DNA of 64,000 bases, from positions 30,707-94,706 of the forward strand of contig JALCHN010000002.1 of NCBI GenBank assembly GCA_022644775.1, in the 5' to 3' direction. Under the pieces are notes generated by a model. The model was not told the origin of the DNA, did not search any database, and worked only from the letters and a program-made list of their open reading frames with translations. The stretch comes from Eggerthellaceae bacterium. Its GTDB lineage: Bacteria; Actinomycetota; Coriobacteriia; Coriobacteriales; Eggerthellaceae. Of this stretch, positions 34,066-45,110 are shown in pieces. The stretch's first letter is position 1. Each line of letters opens with the position of its first letter. A program made the position numbers and the translations under genes.

Positions 34066-36789
34066 ATGGCCAGCATGCGTGTACATGAGTTGGCAAAGGA
34101 GCTGAACATGTCGAGCAAGGAACTGCTCGATCGTTTGGCCGAGATGAAGATCCCCGCGAAGAGCCACGCGAGCGTCTTGAACGACGCCTACGTGCAGAAG
34201 ATTCGCAAGAACCTCGCTCCTGAGGAAAAAGCGCAGGCTGGCATCATCGACGACGAGGAAGCCAAGAAGCTGGCCGAAGAAAAGGCCGCCGAAAAGGCCC
34301 AGCGCGAAAAGGAAGAGGCCGAGCGCCGCGCGGCCGTGGAAAAGGAGCGCAAGCTCCGCGAGGAAGAGCGCGCCCGTCGCCAGCAGCACACCTCGGGCAA
34401 GGGCGCCTACAAGGGCGGGGAAGAGAAGCCCCAGGCTCCCCAGCCCGCCTCTCCCTACGCCTCGCTCGAAGAGCAGATCCGCCAGGAGAAGGAGCGCGTC
34501 GCCCGCGAGGCCGCCGAAAAGCGCCAGCGCGCCCGCCTCGCCGCTATCGAGCGCGAAGTAGCCAAGAAGAAGGCCGTCGAAGAGCGCCTGCACGGCTCCC
34601 ATAAGAAGTCGGCGTCCGCTGCCCCCGCGGCCCACAAGCCGGCCGCCAAGGTGCCGCCCGCGCGCAAGAGCCAGTTCGATTCGCTTCTGGCCCAGATCTC
34701 CAGCGAGCAGGACCGCCTGCAGAAGGAAAAGGCCGCTGCCGCCACCGCCCGCCACGACCGCAAGTCGGGCAAGAAGGGCCGTCGCGGGGGCCACAGCTTC
34801 GAGCCCGACGTGCCCGAATTGGAGCAGAACGCCCAGGGCGAGGACCGCTATGCCAAGATGGCGCAGAGCGCTGAAAAGCTCCAGCGCGACAAGGTCCTCG
34901 AAGAGGCCCGCGCCGCCGTCGCCGCCGCCAGCCACGAAGGCGAAGGCCGCCGTCAGAAGCGCAAGGAGAAGCGCGAGCAGGAAAAGCGCGAGCGCGCCGC
35001 CGAAGCCGCCATCGAAAAGGGCCTCGACCCCGAACTGGTGCTCGACGACTCCGTCATCGAGATCCCCCAGGGCGCGACCGTGCAGAAGTTCGCCGAGCTC
35101 GTGGGCGTGGCGTCCAACGACGTCATCAAGCGCCTCTTCCTGCTGGGCCAGCCGCTCACCCTCACCCAGTCGATGAGCGACGAGTTGATCGAGCTCATTG
35201 CCGACGACATGAAGCGCAAGGTGCGCGTCGTGAGCCCCGAAGAGGAATACGCGGTCGTCTACAACGACCGTCCCGAAGACCTGAAACCCCGTCCGCCCGT
35301 GGTCACCGTCATGGGCCACGTCGACCACGGCAAGACCTCGCTGCTCGACGCCATCCGCCAGACCGGCGTGGCCGAGCACGAAGCCGGCGGCATCACTCAG
35401 GCCATCGGCGCGTCGGTCGTCCACATCAACGGGCGTCAAATCACCTTCATCGACACCCCGGGTCACGAGGCCTTCACGGCCATGCGCGCCCGCGGCGCCC
35501 AGATCACCGACGTGGTCGTGCTCGTCGTGGCCGCCGACGACGGCGTCATGCCGCAGACGATCGAAGCCATCAACCACGCCAAGGCGGCCAACGTGCCGAT
35601 CGTGGTCGCGGTGAACAAGATCGACAAGCCCGGCGCCAACCCCGATCGCGTGCGCCAGGAGCTCACCGAATACGGCATCATCCCCGAAGAGTGGGGCGGC
35701 CAGAACATGTTCGTCAACGTGTCGGCCAAGAAGCGCCTGCACATCGACGAGCTGCTCGAAACCATCCTGTTGCAGGCCGACGTGCTCGAGCTCAAGGCCA
35801 ACCCCGATGCGCTCGCGTCCGGCTACGTCATCGAAGCCAAGCTCGACAAGGGCCGCGGCCCGGTGGCCACCGTCCTCGTCGAACGCGGCACCCTGCGCCC
35901 GGGCGACACGCTCGTGGCCGGCACCGCCTACGGCCGCGTGCGCGCGCTCATCAACCCGCGCGGCAAGCGCGTCAAGCAGGCCCTGCCCGCCGACCCCGTC
36001 GAGGTCCTGGGCTTGAACTCCGTGGCTTCCGCCGGCGATGAGTTCCGCGTCTTCGAAGACGAGCGCGACGCCCGCAACCTGGCCGAAGAGCGCGCCCTGC
36101 GCCAGCGCCTGAAGGCCCAGGAGTCGCACCACATGAGCCTCGACGAGCTGTTCAACCACATCGAGGAAGGCAAGACGACCGACCTCAACCTGGTGGTCAA
36201 GGCCGACGTGGCCGGTTCGATCGAAGCCCTGCGCGACGCCTTCAAGAAGATGGATCAGTCCGAGGTCAAGATCAACATCATCCACGCGGCCGTGGGCGGC
36301 ATCACCGAAACCGACGTCACGCTGGCGGCGGCTTCCGACGCCATCATCATCGGCTTCAACGTGCGTCCCACGGGCAAGAGCAAGCAGCTCGCCGAAAAGG
36401 AACAAGTCGACATCCGCCTCTACCGCGTCATCTACCAGGCGATCGAGGACATCAACGCGGCCCGCGTGGGCCTCTTGAAGCCCGAAATCGTCGAAAAGGA
36501 CACGGGCACGGTGGAAGTGCGCGACCTCTTCCGCGTCCCCAAGGTCGGCGTCATCGCCGGCGGTTACGTCACCGAAGGCGAGATCAACCGCGACGATAAG
36601 GTGCGCATCGTGCGCGAGGGCACCGTGGTTTACGAGGGCAAGATCGCCTCGCTGCGCCGCTTCAAGGACGACGTCAAGAGCGTGGCCCGCGGCTATGAAT
36701 GCGGCATCGGCATCGACGGCTACCAGGACATCAAGGTGGGCGACACGATCGAGGGCTATCAGGAAGTGGAAGTCGAGCGCACCGAGTAG
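34066..36789 (+). CDS. infB: Translation initiation factor IF-2
   Basis: GTPase that brings initiator tRNA to the 30S subunit, 907 aa. An IF2N domain ([19 protein letters not shown]) is followed by a long charged Lys/Glu/Ala/Arg region (to about 320), a second IF2N-like segment ([19 protein letters not shown]), then the G domain: [28 protein letters not shown]. Domains II-IV complete the protein. ATG after GAGGAGAA. Confidence 0.97.
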   Translation: MASMRVHELAKELNMSSKELLDRLAEMKIPAKSHASVLNDAYVQKIRKNLAPEEKAQAGIIDDEEAKKLAEEKAAEKAQREKEEAERRAAVEKERKLREEERARRQQHTSGKGAYKGGEEKPQAPQPASPYASLEEQIRQEKERVAREAAEKRQRARLAAIEREVAKKKAVEERLHGSHKKSASAAPAAHKPAAKVPPARKSQFDSLLAQISSEQDRLQKEKAAAATARHDRKSGKKGRRGGHSFEPDVPELEQNAQGEDRYAKMAQSAEKLQRDKVLEEARAAVAAASHEGEGRRQKRKEKREQEKRERAAEAAIEKGLDPELVLDDSVIEIPQGATVQKFAELVGVASNDVIKRLFLLGQPLTLTQSMSDELIELIADDMKRKVRVVSPEEEYAVVYNDRPEDLKPRPPVVTVMGHVDHGKTSLLDAIRQTGVAEHEAGGITQAIGASVVHINGRQITFIDTPGHEAFTAMRARGAQITDVVVLVVAADDGVMPQTIEAINHAKAANVPIVVAVNKIDKPGANPDRVRQELTEYGIIPEEWGGQNMFVNVSAKKRLHIDELLETILLQADVLELKANPDALASGYVIEAKLDKGRGPVATVLVERGTLRPGDTLVAGTAYGRVRALINPRGKRVKQALPADPVEVLGLNSVASAGDEFRVFEDERDARNLAEERALRQRLKAQESHHMSLDELFNHIEEGKTTDLNLVVKADVAGSIEALRDAFKKMDQSEVKINIIHAAVGGITETDVTLAAASDAIIIGFNVRPTGKSKQLAEKEQVDIRLYRVIYQAIEDINAARVGLLKPEIVEKDTGTVEVRDLFRVPKVGVIAGGYVTEGEINRDDKVRIVREGTVVYEGKIASLRRFKDDVKSVARGYECGIGIDGYQDIKVGDTIEGYQEVEVERTE

Positions 36790-36798
36790 GAGGCACCC

Positions 36799-37161
36799 GT
36801 GAAGCAGAACGCTTCGAGCAGAAAGCTCAACCAGCAGGCGCGCGACGTGATCGCCAACGCCCTGCTGTTCGAGGTGTCGGATCCGCGCCTGCGGTTCGTC
36901 ACCATCACCGGCTGCGAGGTCAGCTTCGACCGCAGCGCCTGCAACGTGTACTACACCTGCAACGCGAACGATTACGAACAGGTCGCGCAGGCCTTTATGA
37001 GCGCGCGCGGCCTGATCCGCTCTATCATGGCCAAGAAGCTGCCCTGGCGCGTGGCGCCCGAGCTGCGCTTCATCTTGGATTCGAGTGTCGACAACGCCGA
37101 ACGCATCGAGCGCGCCTTGATGCGCGAGGCCAAGAGGTCCGGCGATGACGCGAGCAAATAA
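36799..37161 (+). CDS. rbfA: Ribosome-binding factor A
   Basis: A 120-aa 30S maturation factor: N-terminal helix RKLNQQARDVIANAL, SDPRLRFVTITGCEVS and AKKLPWRVAPELRFILD with SVDNAERIE. GTG start after GGAGG. Its last 17 bases overlap nrnA. Confidence 0.94.
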   Translation: MKQNASSRKLNQQARDVIANALLFEVSDPRLRFVTITGCEVSFDRSACNVYYTCNANDYEQVAQAFMSARGLIRSIMAKKLPWRVAPELRFILDSSVDNAERIERALMREAKRSGDDASK

Positions 37162-38143
37162 CATCATAGGCTCGGTCGACGACGTCGCGCGGGCTCTTGG
37201 GGGCGCGCGCGACGTCGTCGTCTGCGGGCATGTGAGCCCTGACGGCGATTGCCTGGGCAGCACCTTGGGGCTCGTGCACGCTCTGCGCGCCGCCGGCATC
37301 ACGGCGACCGCGCTTAAAGCGCAAGACGAGCCCGTCGAATACGGCCTGCGCTTCCTGCCGGGCGCGGCCGAGCTCGTGGCCGCCTGCGATTATGCTGGCC
37401 CGGTGGGCACCTTCGTCACGGTCGACGTGCCGAGCGCCGACCGCATGGGGGACGCGGCCGCTGCATTGCACGCCCGCGCGGCCCACACGGTGACGATCGA
37501 CCACCATCTGGGCAGGGGCGATTTTTCCGACGTGTGCTACGTCGACCCCGACGCGCCTTCGGCGTCGTTGTTGGTGTGGGAAGTCGTCAAGCGCATGGGC
37601 ATCGAGCCCAACGCCGCCGTGGCCACCTGCTGCTATACGGGGCTCAACACCGACACGGGCCGGTTCAGCTTCCAGAACGCCACCTACGCCGCCTTCCAGG
37701 CAGCATCTGAAATGGTGGCGGCCGGTGCCGAGCCGGCGGTCGTCGCCCGCGAGGTCTACCAGAACCGCAGCATGGCCGCCCTCAAACTCGAAGCCGTAGC
37801 GCTCGAGCGCCTGCAGTGCTTCGAAGGGGGCGCTTGCGGGCTCACCTACCTGCTGAAGTCGGATTTCGAGGCCTTCGGCGCGGTCAAGTCGGACGCAGAT
37901 CCCATCATCGACCTCGTACGCAGCTTGCGCGGGGTGCAGGTGGCCTGCGTCCTGCGCGAGCAGGAGGACGTGGTGCGCGGGTCCCTGCGCGCCAAAGACG
38001 ACACCGACGTGTCGGCCATCGCCGAGCGCATCGGCGGGGGAGGGCACCGCGCGGCGGCCGGCTTCACCTTCCACGGCACGATGGACGAGGCCCGGGCGCT
38101 CATGCTCGACGAATTCTCGGCGCTCGGCGCAAGGGGGAAGTAA
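37145..38143 (+). CDS. nrnA: DHH-family phosphoesterase (NrnA-like oligoribonuclease / pAp phosphatase)
   Basis: A 332-aa protein. Motifs: VCGHVSPDGDCLGSTLGL, TIDHHLGRGDFSD with the DHH triad, and the DHHA1 domain ending IGGGGHRAAAGFTF. The family degrades nanoRNA and dephosphorylates pAp. ATG overlaps the end of rbfA; truB begins at the next base after its stop. Confidence 0.92.
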   Translation: MTRANNIIGSVDDVARALGGARDVVVCGHVSPDGDCLGSTLGLVHALRAAGITATALKAQDEPVEYGLRFLPGAAELVAACDYAGPVGTFVTVDVPSADRMGDAAAALHARAAHTVTIDHHLGRGDFSDVCYVDPDAPSASLLVWEVVKRMGIEPNAAVATCCYTGLNTDTGRFSFQNATYAAFQAASEMVAAGAEPAVVAREVYQNRSMAALKLEAVALERLQCFEGGACGLTYLLKSDFEAFGAVKSDADPIIDLVRSLRGVQVACVLREQEDVVRGSLRAKDDTDVSAIAERIGGGGHRAAAGFTFHGTMDEARALMLDEFSALGARGK

Positions 38144-39157
38144 ATGGGAAAGCGATCCACCACGAACCTTTCGTTCGTCGTTGGCATCGACAAGCCCGCT
38201 GGAATGACCTCGCACGATGTCGTCGACGCCTGCCGCAGGATCTACGGCGAGCGCCGCATCGGGCACACGGGCACGCTCGACCCGGCGGCTACCGGTGCGC
38301 TCGCGATCTGCGTGGGCCCGGCCGCCCGGCTCGACCGCTACCTCACCGGGCACGACAAGGCCTACGCTTTCACGATCGTGTTCGGCAGCGGCACCGATAC
38401 CGACGACGCCCAGGGTGCGGTCGTCCATAAGGCGGCCGTGCCCAGCGAGGTGCTCGATTTCGACCATGCCCGCCGCTACGTCGCTTCTCTTGTGGGCGCG
38501 CACAAGCAGATGCCCCCGGTGTATTCGGCCATCAAGGTCAACGGCAAACGGTCGTACGCGGCCGCCCGTTCGGGCCATGTAATCGAGCTCGAGCCCCGCG
38601 ACATCGAGATCTACGAGACCCGGCTCGACAAGGTGGAAACCGTCGACGGGCAGCCGGTCTGGCACGTGCGGGCGCGCGTGTCGGCCGGGACCTACGTGCG
38701 TTCGATCGCCCGCGACGCCGGCCACGCCCACGGGACCTTCGCCCATGTGGGCGAGCTGCGCCGTCTGGCGAGCGGCAATTTGAACGTGGGCGCCTGCGTG
38801 TCGCTGTCCTCGTTGGAGAGCGACCCCATGGGCGGGATCCTCGATCCGGTGAAGCTGCTGGGCCTGCGGTTCGCCTTCGCTCGCGGTCCGGTGAAAGACG
38901 ACGTGGAGCACGGCAGCCGCATCGACCCGGCTGCGGTGGCGCTCTTCGCCTACGACATGGCGGCCGTGCGCGGCCTGGCCACCTGCGAGTGCACGAGCGG
39001 CGTGCATCCGGCCGACGGCCCGCTGTATAACGGCGAGGTCGTGGCCATGGTGGTCGACAACACGCTGAAGGCGCTCTATGAATACGACGATAAGCTCGGC
39101 AAGCTCAAAAGCTCGTGCGGGTTCGCAGTGGGAGTGAAACGTGGCGCAGATATATAA
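38144..39157 (+). CDS. truB: tRNA pseudouridine-55 synthase
   Basis: Modifies U55 of tRNA, 337 aa. DKPAGMTSHDVV, GHTGTLDPAATG with the catalytic Asp, YSAIKVNGKRSYAAAR and RVSAGTYVRSIARD are all present. The C-terminal extension of about 90 residues may be a PUA-like domain. The end overlaps ribF by 17 bases. Confidence 0.95.
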   Translation: MGKRSTTNLSFVVGIDKPAGMTSHDVVDACRRIYGERRIGHTGTLDPAATGALAICVGPAARLDRYLTGHDKAYAFTIVFGSGTDTDDAQGAVVHKAAVPSEVLDFDHARRYVASLVGAHKQMPPVYSAIKVNGKRSYAAARSGHVIELEPRDIEIYETRLDKVETVDGQPVWHVRARVSAGTYVRSIARDAGHAHGTFAHVGELRRLASGNLNVGACVSLSSLESDPMGGILDPVKLLGLRFAFARGPVKDDVEHGSRIDPAAVALFAYDMAAVRGLATCECTSGVHPADGPLYNGEVVAMVVDNTLKALYEYDDKLGKLKSSCGFAVGVKRGADI

Positions 39158-40085
39158 GATCGACGGAAACTTCGACAAGGCCCTCTTTGCAGGGTCCTCG
39201 TGCGCGTTCGGCGTGTTCGACGGCGTACATAAGGGGCACCGCTACCTGCTCGACGCGGCGCGGGATACGGCCGCGCAGAGCGGGGGAGCGAGCATCGCGC
39301 TCACCTTCGATATCGACCCCGACGAGATGTTCGCCAAAGGAAAACTGAAGAAGCTCCTTTCCAATGCCGACCGCATCGACCGGCTTGCCGCTTCGGGCGT
39401 CGACGCCGTGTGCGTGCTGTCGTTCACCCCGGCCTTCGCCGCCGAAGAGCCGCTCGAATTCCTCAAGCGCACCTTCGGCGGCCATGCGCCGGCCCACCTG
39501 CATGTGGGGTCCGACTTCGCCTTCGGCGCTCGCGCGGCGGGCACGGTGGCCGACCTGAAGAGCTGGGCCGCCACCGTGGGCTGCACCGTCCACGCCCATC
39601 ACCTGGTGAGCGCCGACGGGATGCCCATTTCGGCCACGCGGATCCGCGGCCTACTTGCCGCCGGCCAACTCGACGAGGCCAACAAGCTGCTCGGCCGCCC
39701 CTTCGCTCTGCACGAAACGGTGCGCAAGGGCCGCCAGGAGGGCCGCGACATGGGCTTTCGCACGGCCAATCTGGTCACGGCCCCCGAACGCTGCGTTCTG
39801 GCCGACGGGGTCTACGCCGGGTACGCGATCGTCGACGGCGTGCGGTACGCGGCGGCCATCTCGAACGGCATCGCCCCCATGTTCGCCGACAGGACCGACG
39901 CCAACTGCGAGGTTCACATCCTCGATTTCAGCGGTGACCTCTACGGGCAGGCCATTTGGGTGGAATTTGTGCACCGACTGCGGCCGATGATCAAATTCGA
40001 CTCGGTCGACGAGCTCATCAAGACCGTGATGGGCGATATCGAATGGACGCGCACGCATATGAAGGTGGATTCCAAGGAGGAGTAG
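39141..40085 (+). CDS. ribF: Bifunctional riboflavin kinase / FAD synthetase
   Basis: Converts riboflavin to FMN and FAD, 314 aa. The adenylyltransferase half has FGVFDGVHKGHRYLL and ISATRIRGLLAAG. The kinase half has GRDMGFRTANLVT, where the usual GFPTAN has Arg for Pro, then DGVYAGYA. GTG start inside truB. It provides the FAD that ApbE would use. Confidence 0.93.
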   Translation: MAQIYKIDGNFDKALFAGSSCAFGVFDGVHKGHRYLLDAARDTAAQSGGASIALTFDIDPDEMFAKGKLKKLLSNADRIDRLAASGVDAVCVLSFTPAFAAEEPLEFLKRTFGGHAPAHLHVGSDFAFGARAAGTVADLKSWAATVGCTVHAHHLVSADGMPISATRIRGLLAAGQLDEANKLLGRPFALHETVRKGRQEGRDMGFRTANLVTAPERCVLADGVYAGYAIVDGVRYAAAISNGIAPMFADRTDANCEVHILDFSGDLYGQAIWVEFVHRLRPMIKFDSVDELIKTVMGDIEWTRTHMKVDSKEE

Positions 40086-40090
40086 GGCAC

Positions 40091-42034
40091 GTGGCCGGCA
40101 TCAGCGACGAGGATATACAGAAGGTCCGTGCGGCCAGCGACATCGTCGCCCTCTTCGGCGAGCGCACGCCCGTGCAGCGGCGCGGCAAGGACTACTGGTG
40201 CTGCTGCCCCTTCCACAACGAGAAGACCCCTTCCTGCAAGATCGACCCGGCCACGCAGAATTTCTACTGCTTCGGCTGCCATGAGCACGGCGACGTCTTC
40301 ACCTACGTGATGAAGACCGAAGACGTCGATTTCCCCGATGCGGTGCGCCGGCTGGCCGACCGCGCCCATATCGAGATCCACGAATCGGGGTCGGGCGCGC
40401 CCCGGGGCTACAAGGAGCGCCTGCGCGGGGTCTGCCGCGAGACGCGCGACTTCTACCACACCCAGCTCATGCGCGGCAAATCTTCCGAGGCCGCCGCCGC
40501 GCGCGCCTATCTGGCCGGCCGCGGACTTGGCGGAAAGGTTCCCGACGATTGGCAGCTCGGGTTCGCGCCGGGCAGGCGGCAGCTCGTCGGGCACCTGTCC
40601 GATCTTGGCTACAACATCAAAGAGATGATCGACGCCAACGTCGTCGTGCAGTACGAGGGCAAGCCCGCCAACGACCGGTTTTTCAACCGGGTCATGTTTC
40701 CCATCAACGACGTACAGGGCGACTGCATTGCCTTCGGCGGACGCGTGATCGGCGAAGGCGAGCCCAAGTACCTCAACAGCCGCGACACGCCCCTTTTCCA
40801 TAAGTCGAACGTGCTCTACGCGCTCGACCGGGCCAAGGCGACGATGACGGCCACGGGCACGGCCATCGTCGTCGAAGGTTACACCGACGTCATCGCCCTG
40901 CACGAATCGGGCATCACCAACGCCGTGGCCACCTTGGGCACGGCGCTCACCGCCCAGCACATCCGCATCCTCTCGCGCCATGCGGGCAAGCGGATCATCT
41001 ATATGTTCGACGGCGACGCCGCCGGGCAGAAGGCGATCGACCGCGCGCTCACCTTCATCGACGACACGATGACGCCCGAGGCGGGGCCCTTGCGCGTCGA
41101 CCTCTTGGCCTGCACGCTGCCCGACAACCTCGATCCGGCCGAGTACGTGGCCGCGCACGGGGCCGATGCCCTGCGCGCGCATATCGAGCGCGAGGCCAAA
41201 CCGCTCATCGCCTTCGGGATCGATCGGCGCCTAGCCAACTACGACCTGTCGACCCCCGAGGGGCGCACGGCGGCCTTTTCAGACGCCATCCAGGTCCTTG
41301 CGCCGATCAAGGATTCCCTGCTCGCCCAGCAGTACGCGGTGCGCATCGCCGGGCGCCTGCAAATGCGGGAAAACGACGTGCTCGATCGCCTTTCGCAGTT
41401 GAAGAAACCCGAACGCCGCGACTACGACGCGCCCTCCGGCGCACGCACGGGGTCGCGGGCGCGGGGACGCAGGGACAACGGACGAGCGGACGAGCCCGTC
41501 CCCTACGACGAGGGGGGTTGGGTACCGGTCGCCGCAGACCCGCATCCCATGCCGCAGCCCGAAGCGGTTACCAAGACGGAAGAGAGCCGCCGCCGCTACG
41601 AGCGCGAGCTTCTGGTGCTCTTCGCCCATCACCCGGAGCTTGTGCTCGAACAAGTCGAGGCTTTTGCCCGGATATCCTGGCATGTGTCCCTCCATGAGCG
41701 CATAGCCGACGCCTTGCTCGAGGCGGTCGCCGCCAATCCCCAGGCGAGCGCGCAAGAGGTTGCAGCCGCGATCGGGCAGGCATGCCCTGAAGCCACGGGC
41801 TTGCTCGTGTCGCGCGACAACGACGCCACAGATCCGGCCCGGTACGCCAACTTTTTGATCGAAGAGCTCGCCATCGGCGATTTGGCCGCACAGATCGACG
41901 AGTATCGGTTTTCCTTGTCCGACCCCGGTGCGCTCACCCACGACGAGCGTACCCTGTATCTGAAGACGCTCGCTTCCTTGCAGAGGGAGCTGGCGCAGCG
42001 GCGGCGCGCTCATGCGCGCATGAGGACGCACTGA
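40091..42034 (+). CDS. dnaG: DNA primase
   Basis: Makes primers for replication, 647 aa. The CHC2 zinc site is visible (CCPFHNEKTPSC, FYCFGCHEHGD), followed by the catalytic core with VVEGYTDVIALHESG and the Toprim FDGDAAGQKA. The C-terminal third is the helicase-interaction region. GTG 40091 is chosen for GGAGGAG upstream and because homology starts there; an upstream extension lies within ribF. Last gene of the rimP run. Confidence 0.95.
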   Translation: MAGISDEDIQKVRAASDIVALFGERTPVQRRGKDYWCCCPFHNEKTPSCKIDPATQNFYCFGCHEHGDVFTYVMKTEDVDFPDAVRRLADRAHIEIHESGSGAPRGYKERLRGVCRETRDFYHTQLMRGKSSEAAAARAYLAGRGLGGKVPDDWQLGFAPGRRQLVGHLSDLGYNIKEMIDANVVVQYEGKPANDRFFNRVMFPINDVQGDCIAFGGRVIGEGEPKYLNSRDTPLFHKSNVLYALDRAKATMTATGTAIVVEGYTDVIALHESGITNAVATLGTALTAQHIRILSRHAGKRIIYMFDGDAAGQKAIDRALTFIDDTMTPEAGPLRVDLLACTLPDNLDPAEYVAAHGADALRAHIEREAKPLIAFGIDRRLANYDLSTPEGRTAAFSDAIQVLAPIKDSLLAQQYAVRIAGRLQMRENDVLDRLSQLKKPERRDYDAPSGARTGSRARGRRDNGRADEPVPYDEGGWVPVAADPHPMPQPEAVTKTEESRRRYERELLVLFAHHPELVLEQVEAFARISWHVSLHERIADALLEAVAANPQASAQEVAAAIGQACPEATGLLVSRDNDATDPARYANFLIEELAIGDLAAQIDEYRFSLSDPGALTHDERTLYLKTLASLQRELAQRRRAHARMRTH

Positions 42035-42192
42035 CCGTGCTGCAATGCTGCCCGCGCGGTAACAATACGGCGGCGACCGCGTGAAGTTTCCTTTCGGCTG
42101 CCGACGCCTCCTGCCTGCGCCGCGCAGTCAGGATACAATAGGCAATGAAATTCTATGCCGCGCCGAGCGGCGTTTACGATAGAGAGGTTCCC

Positions 42193-42720
42193 ATGCAGAT
42201 CGTCATTTCCCCCGATCCGATCCTGCGCCAGGTCGCCGAGGAGTGCGACGGCAACGATCGGTCGCTCAAGAAGCTGTCCAAGCAGATGGCCCGCGCCATG
42301 TACAAGAACAACGGGTGCGGCCTGGCCGGCCCCCAGGTTGGCGTGCTCAAGCGCATTATCGTGATCGACTGCGACGTCGACAGCGACGAGCGCCATCCGA
42401 TCACGCTCATCAACCCCAAGATCATCGACCTCGACGGCAACCCCGTCACCGACGACGAAGGCTGCCTGTCGGTGCCGGGTATTGCGGTGCCCATCAAGCG
42501 CCAGCCCTTCGCCAAAGTCTCCTACTACGACGTCAACGGGGAAGAACAGGTCATCGAAGGCGACGGCCTCTTGGGTCGCTGCCTGCAGCACGAGATCGAC
42601 CACCTCAACGGCATCACCCTTTTCGAGGCCGCCGACCCCATGACCCGCATCAAGGCCCTGCGCGACTACGACGAGGCCCTGAAGCACGGCGCCAAGCCGG
42701 GTTCCACCTCGATCGACTAG
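42193..42720 (+). CDS. def: Peptide deformylase
   Basis: Removes the N-terminal formyl group, 175 aa. Metal-site motifs: GCGLAGPQVGV, EGCLSVPG and QHEIDHLNG. The start ATG 42193 follows AGAGAGG and matches the family N-terminus (IVISPDPILRQVAEE); an ATG 16 codons upstream does not. TACAAT at 42134-42139 is a possible -10 in the 158-base gap after dnaG, so def-fmt-rsmB may be its own transcript. Confidence 0.95.
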   Translation: MQIVISPDPILRQVAEECDGNDRSLKKLSKQMARAMYKNNGCGLAGPQVGVLKRIIVIDCDVDSDERHPITLINPKIIDLDGNPVTDDEGCLSVPGIAVPIKRQPFAKVSYYDVNGEEQVIEGDGLLGRCLQHEIDHLNGITLFEAADPMTRIKALRDYDEALKHGAKPGSTSID

Positions 42721-42755
42721 GTTCGTTCTCGCTCGCATACGAAAGGTTGCTCTCG

Positions 42756-43709
42756 ATGAGAATCGTATTCATGGGCACGCCGCTCTACGCGGCCACCATC
42801 CTGGGGAACCTGCTCGCCCAGCACGAGGTCGTTGCCGTCTACACGCGCGCCGACGCGGTGCGCGGCCGCGGCAAGGAGCTCGTACCCAGCCCCGTCAAGC
42901 AGGTCGCCCTGCACAACAGCATTCCCGTGCACACGCCGCGCACCTTGCGCGACCCCGCCGTGCAGGCCGAAATCGCCGCTTACAAGCCCGAGGTTATCTG
43001 CGTGGCGGCCTTGGGTATGATCCTGCCCAAGGAAGTGCTCGACATCCCGCCCTACGGCTGCTTGAACGTGCACGCGTCCCTTCTGCCGCGCTGGCGCGGG
43101 GCGGCGCCGATCGAGCGCGCCATTCTCGAAGGCGACGAGTCGACCGGCGTCTGCGTCATGCGGATGGAAGAGGGGCTCGACACAGGCGACTACTGCGTGG
43201 CGCGCACGACCGAAATCGGCGACAAGAACACCGCCGAGCTTACGGCCGAACTCGCCGAGCTGGGCTCGCAGGCCCTGCTCACGGCCCTTAACCTGATCGA
43301 GCACGGCACGGTCGTGTGGACCAAGCAGGACGATTTCTTCTCGATCTACGCCGAAAAGGTCGCCAAGCACGAGTTCTTCATCGCGCCCACCGACGGAGCC
43401 CGCGCCATCGTGCGCAAGGTCCAGGCGTCGTCGCCGGCCCATCCCTGCCGCTGCGTGATCGGCGGCCGCAAGGTCACCGTGGTCCGCGTGGCTCGCGAGA
43501 CGAGCCGCTTGGTGCGCGAGGACATGGCGCTGGCGCCCGGCCATATCAAGCTCTTCCGCAAGAAGCTCTACATCGCCACGGCCGATCAGCCGGTCGAGCT
43601 CGTGGAAGTGAAGCCCGACGGCAAGAAGACGATGGCGGGCCGCGATTTCGCCGCCGGCATCCAGAACGTCAAGTCGGGCGAAATCACCTGGGGGTCCATC
43701 GATGCCTAA
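42756..43709 (+). CDS. fmt: Methionyl-tRNA formyltransferase
   Basis: Formylates initiator Met-tRNA, 317 aa. RIVFMGTPLYAA, VCVAALGMILPKEVLDIP, LNVHASLLPRWRGAAPI with catalytic Asn/His, and GVCVMRMEEGLDTGD are the family motifs. The start ATG 42756 follows GAAAGG. It partners def next to it and overlaps rsmB by eight bases. Confidence 0.95.
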   Translation: MRIVFMGTPLYAATILGNLLAQHEVVAVYTRADAVRGRGKELVPSPVKQVALHNSIPVHTPRTLRDPAVQAEIAAYKPEVICVAALGMILPKEVLDIPPYGCLNVHASLLPRWRGAAPIERAILEGDESTGVCVMRMEEGLDTGDYCVARTTEIGDKNTAELTAELAELGSQALLTALNLIEHGTVVWTKQDDFFSIYAEKVAKHEFFIAPTDGARAIVRKVQASSPAHPCRCVIGGRKVTVVRVARETSRLVREDMALAPGHIKLFRKKLYIATADQPVELVEVKPDGKKTMAGRDFAAGIQNVKSGEITWGSIDA

Positions 43710-45072
43710 ACTATCCGGCGCACGGAAACTCGCCGTGCAGGTAAACCGCCTGGCGCGCGAGCGCGAGGCCTACACGGCCGACGTGCTCGACGCCCAGCTG
43801 GCCAAAAGCGACCTTCTGCACGACGACCGGGCCTTTGCCCGCGTGCTCTGCCTGGGCGTGGCCGCCACCGTGGGCACGCTCGACGAGGTCATCAACCGCT
43901 GCCTGCGCAGCCCCCATGACATCCGCAACAACGTGCGCGATGCCCTGCGCATCAGCACCTACGAGATCATCTTCCTCGACAAGGACCCTTACGCGGCGGT
44001 CGACCAGGGCGTCGAGCTCGTGCGCTATGTGGCGCCGCCGGCGGCCGGGCTCGCCAATTCGGTGCTGCGCAAGGTCGTGCGCGCCAAGGAATCCTTCCCC
44101 TTCGGCGACCCGGCCACCGACGACAAGGCCCTGGCCCGCCTCTACGGCTTCCCGGTCTGGATCGCGCGCGCCTTGGTCGCCCAGATGGGACGCGAGGCCG
44201 CTGCCGCCTTCATGAAGGCGAGCAACGCGCCCGCGACGGTCTTCATCGGCGTCAACGCCGCCCGTACCGACGACGCCGCCGTCAAGCGCGAATTCGGCCG
44301 CGAGGAAATCGCCCTCGATGCCGTTCGCGACCCGGTCACGGGGGCCGGCATTCCGGGCTGCTACCGTCTGCGCGACGCGCGCGGCATCGCCTCCCATGCG
44401 GCCCGCCATTTCTTCAACAAGGGCGGCATCCTCGTTTCCGATGCGGCCGCCCAGGCCATCGCCGCCTTGGCCCTGCCGGCCGACTACCCGGACGGGTTTT
44501 TGGAAGTGGGGTCGGGCCGCGGGACCAAGACCATCCTGCTTCAGAGCGACGCGGTGCGCAAATGGGACAAGCAGATGGCCCTCACCTGCGTCGACTCCTA
44601 CGAGTTCAAGGACAAGATCGTCCGCGAGCGCGCGCAGACCTACGGCATCGAGCTCGAAGGGGCGGTGAAGGCCGACGCCCGTCATCTGGCGGGCACCGCG
44701 GCCGACAAGGTCTACGGCGCCGCTTTCGTCGATGCCCCCTGCTCGGGCCTGGGGACCCTGCGCCGCCATCCCGAAATCCGCTGGCGCATGACGCCCGCCG
44801 ACGTCTTGAAGCTCGCCGACCTGGGCTTCGAGCTCCTGTCAGAAGCTGCCCGCCATGTGCGCGTGGGCGGACAGCTCACCTACGCCACCTGCACGGTGCT
44901 CGCCCAGGAAGACGAGGCCGTAATCAAGCGCTTCCTGGAATCTAAAGCGGGCCGGGGCTATCGCCTGCAGCCCGTGACGCGCGGGGACGCGCCCCGTTTC
45001 GTTTATCGTTCGCCGCTTACGGCAGAGGGCTGCGACGCCCATTTTGCCGCCGTTTTGCGGCGCGTCGAATAG
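43702..45072 (+). CDS. rsmB: 16S rRNA (cytosine-5) methyltransferase RsmB-like
   Basis: A 456-aa protein with an N-terminal NusB-like RNA-binding domain (DDRAFARVLCLGVAATVG) and a C-terminal SAM-dependent domain: EVGSGRGTKTILL, DAPCSGLGTLRRHPEIRW and YATCTVLAQEDE with the catalytic cysteines. def-fmt-rsmB is a common order. Ends before a bidirectional terminator. Confidence 0.92.
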   Translation: MPKLSGARKLAVQVNRLAREREAYTADVLDAQLAKSDLLHDDRAFARVLCLGVAATVGTLDEVINRCLRSPHDIRNNVRDALRISTYEIIFLDKDPYAAVDQGVELVRYVAPPAAGLANSVLRKVVRAKESFPFGDPATDDKALARLYGFPVWIARALVAQMGREAAAAFMKASNAPATVFIGVNAARTDDAAVKREFGREEIALDAVRDPVTGAGIPGCYRLRDARGIASHAARHFFNKGGILVSDAAAQAIAALALPADYPDGFLEVGSGRGTKTILLQSDAVRKWDKQMALTCVDSYEFKDKIVRERAQTYGIELEGAVKADARHLAGTAADKVYGAAFVDAPCSGLGTLRRHPEIRWRMTPADVLKLADLGFELLSEAARHVRVGGQLTYATCTVLAQEDEAVIKRFLESKAGRGYRLQPVTRGDAPRFVYRSPLTAEGCDAHFAAVLRRVE

Positions 45073-45110
45073 GGAAGGGCGTCCGCTTCTTTCCTAACGG
45101 ATTGCATCCA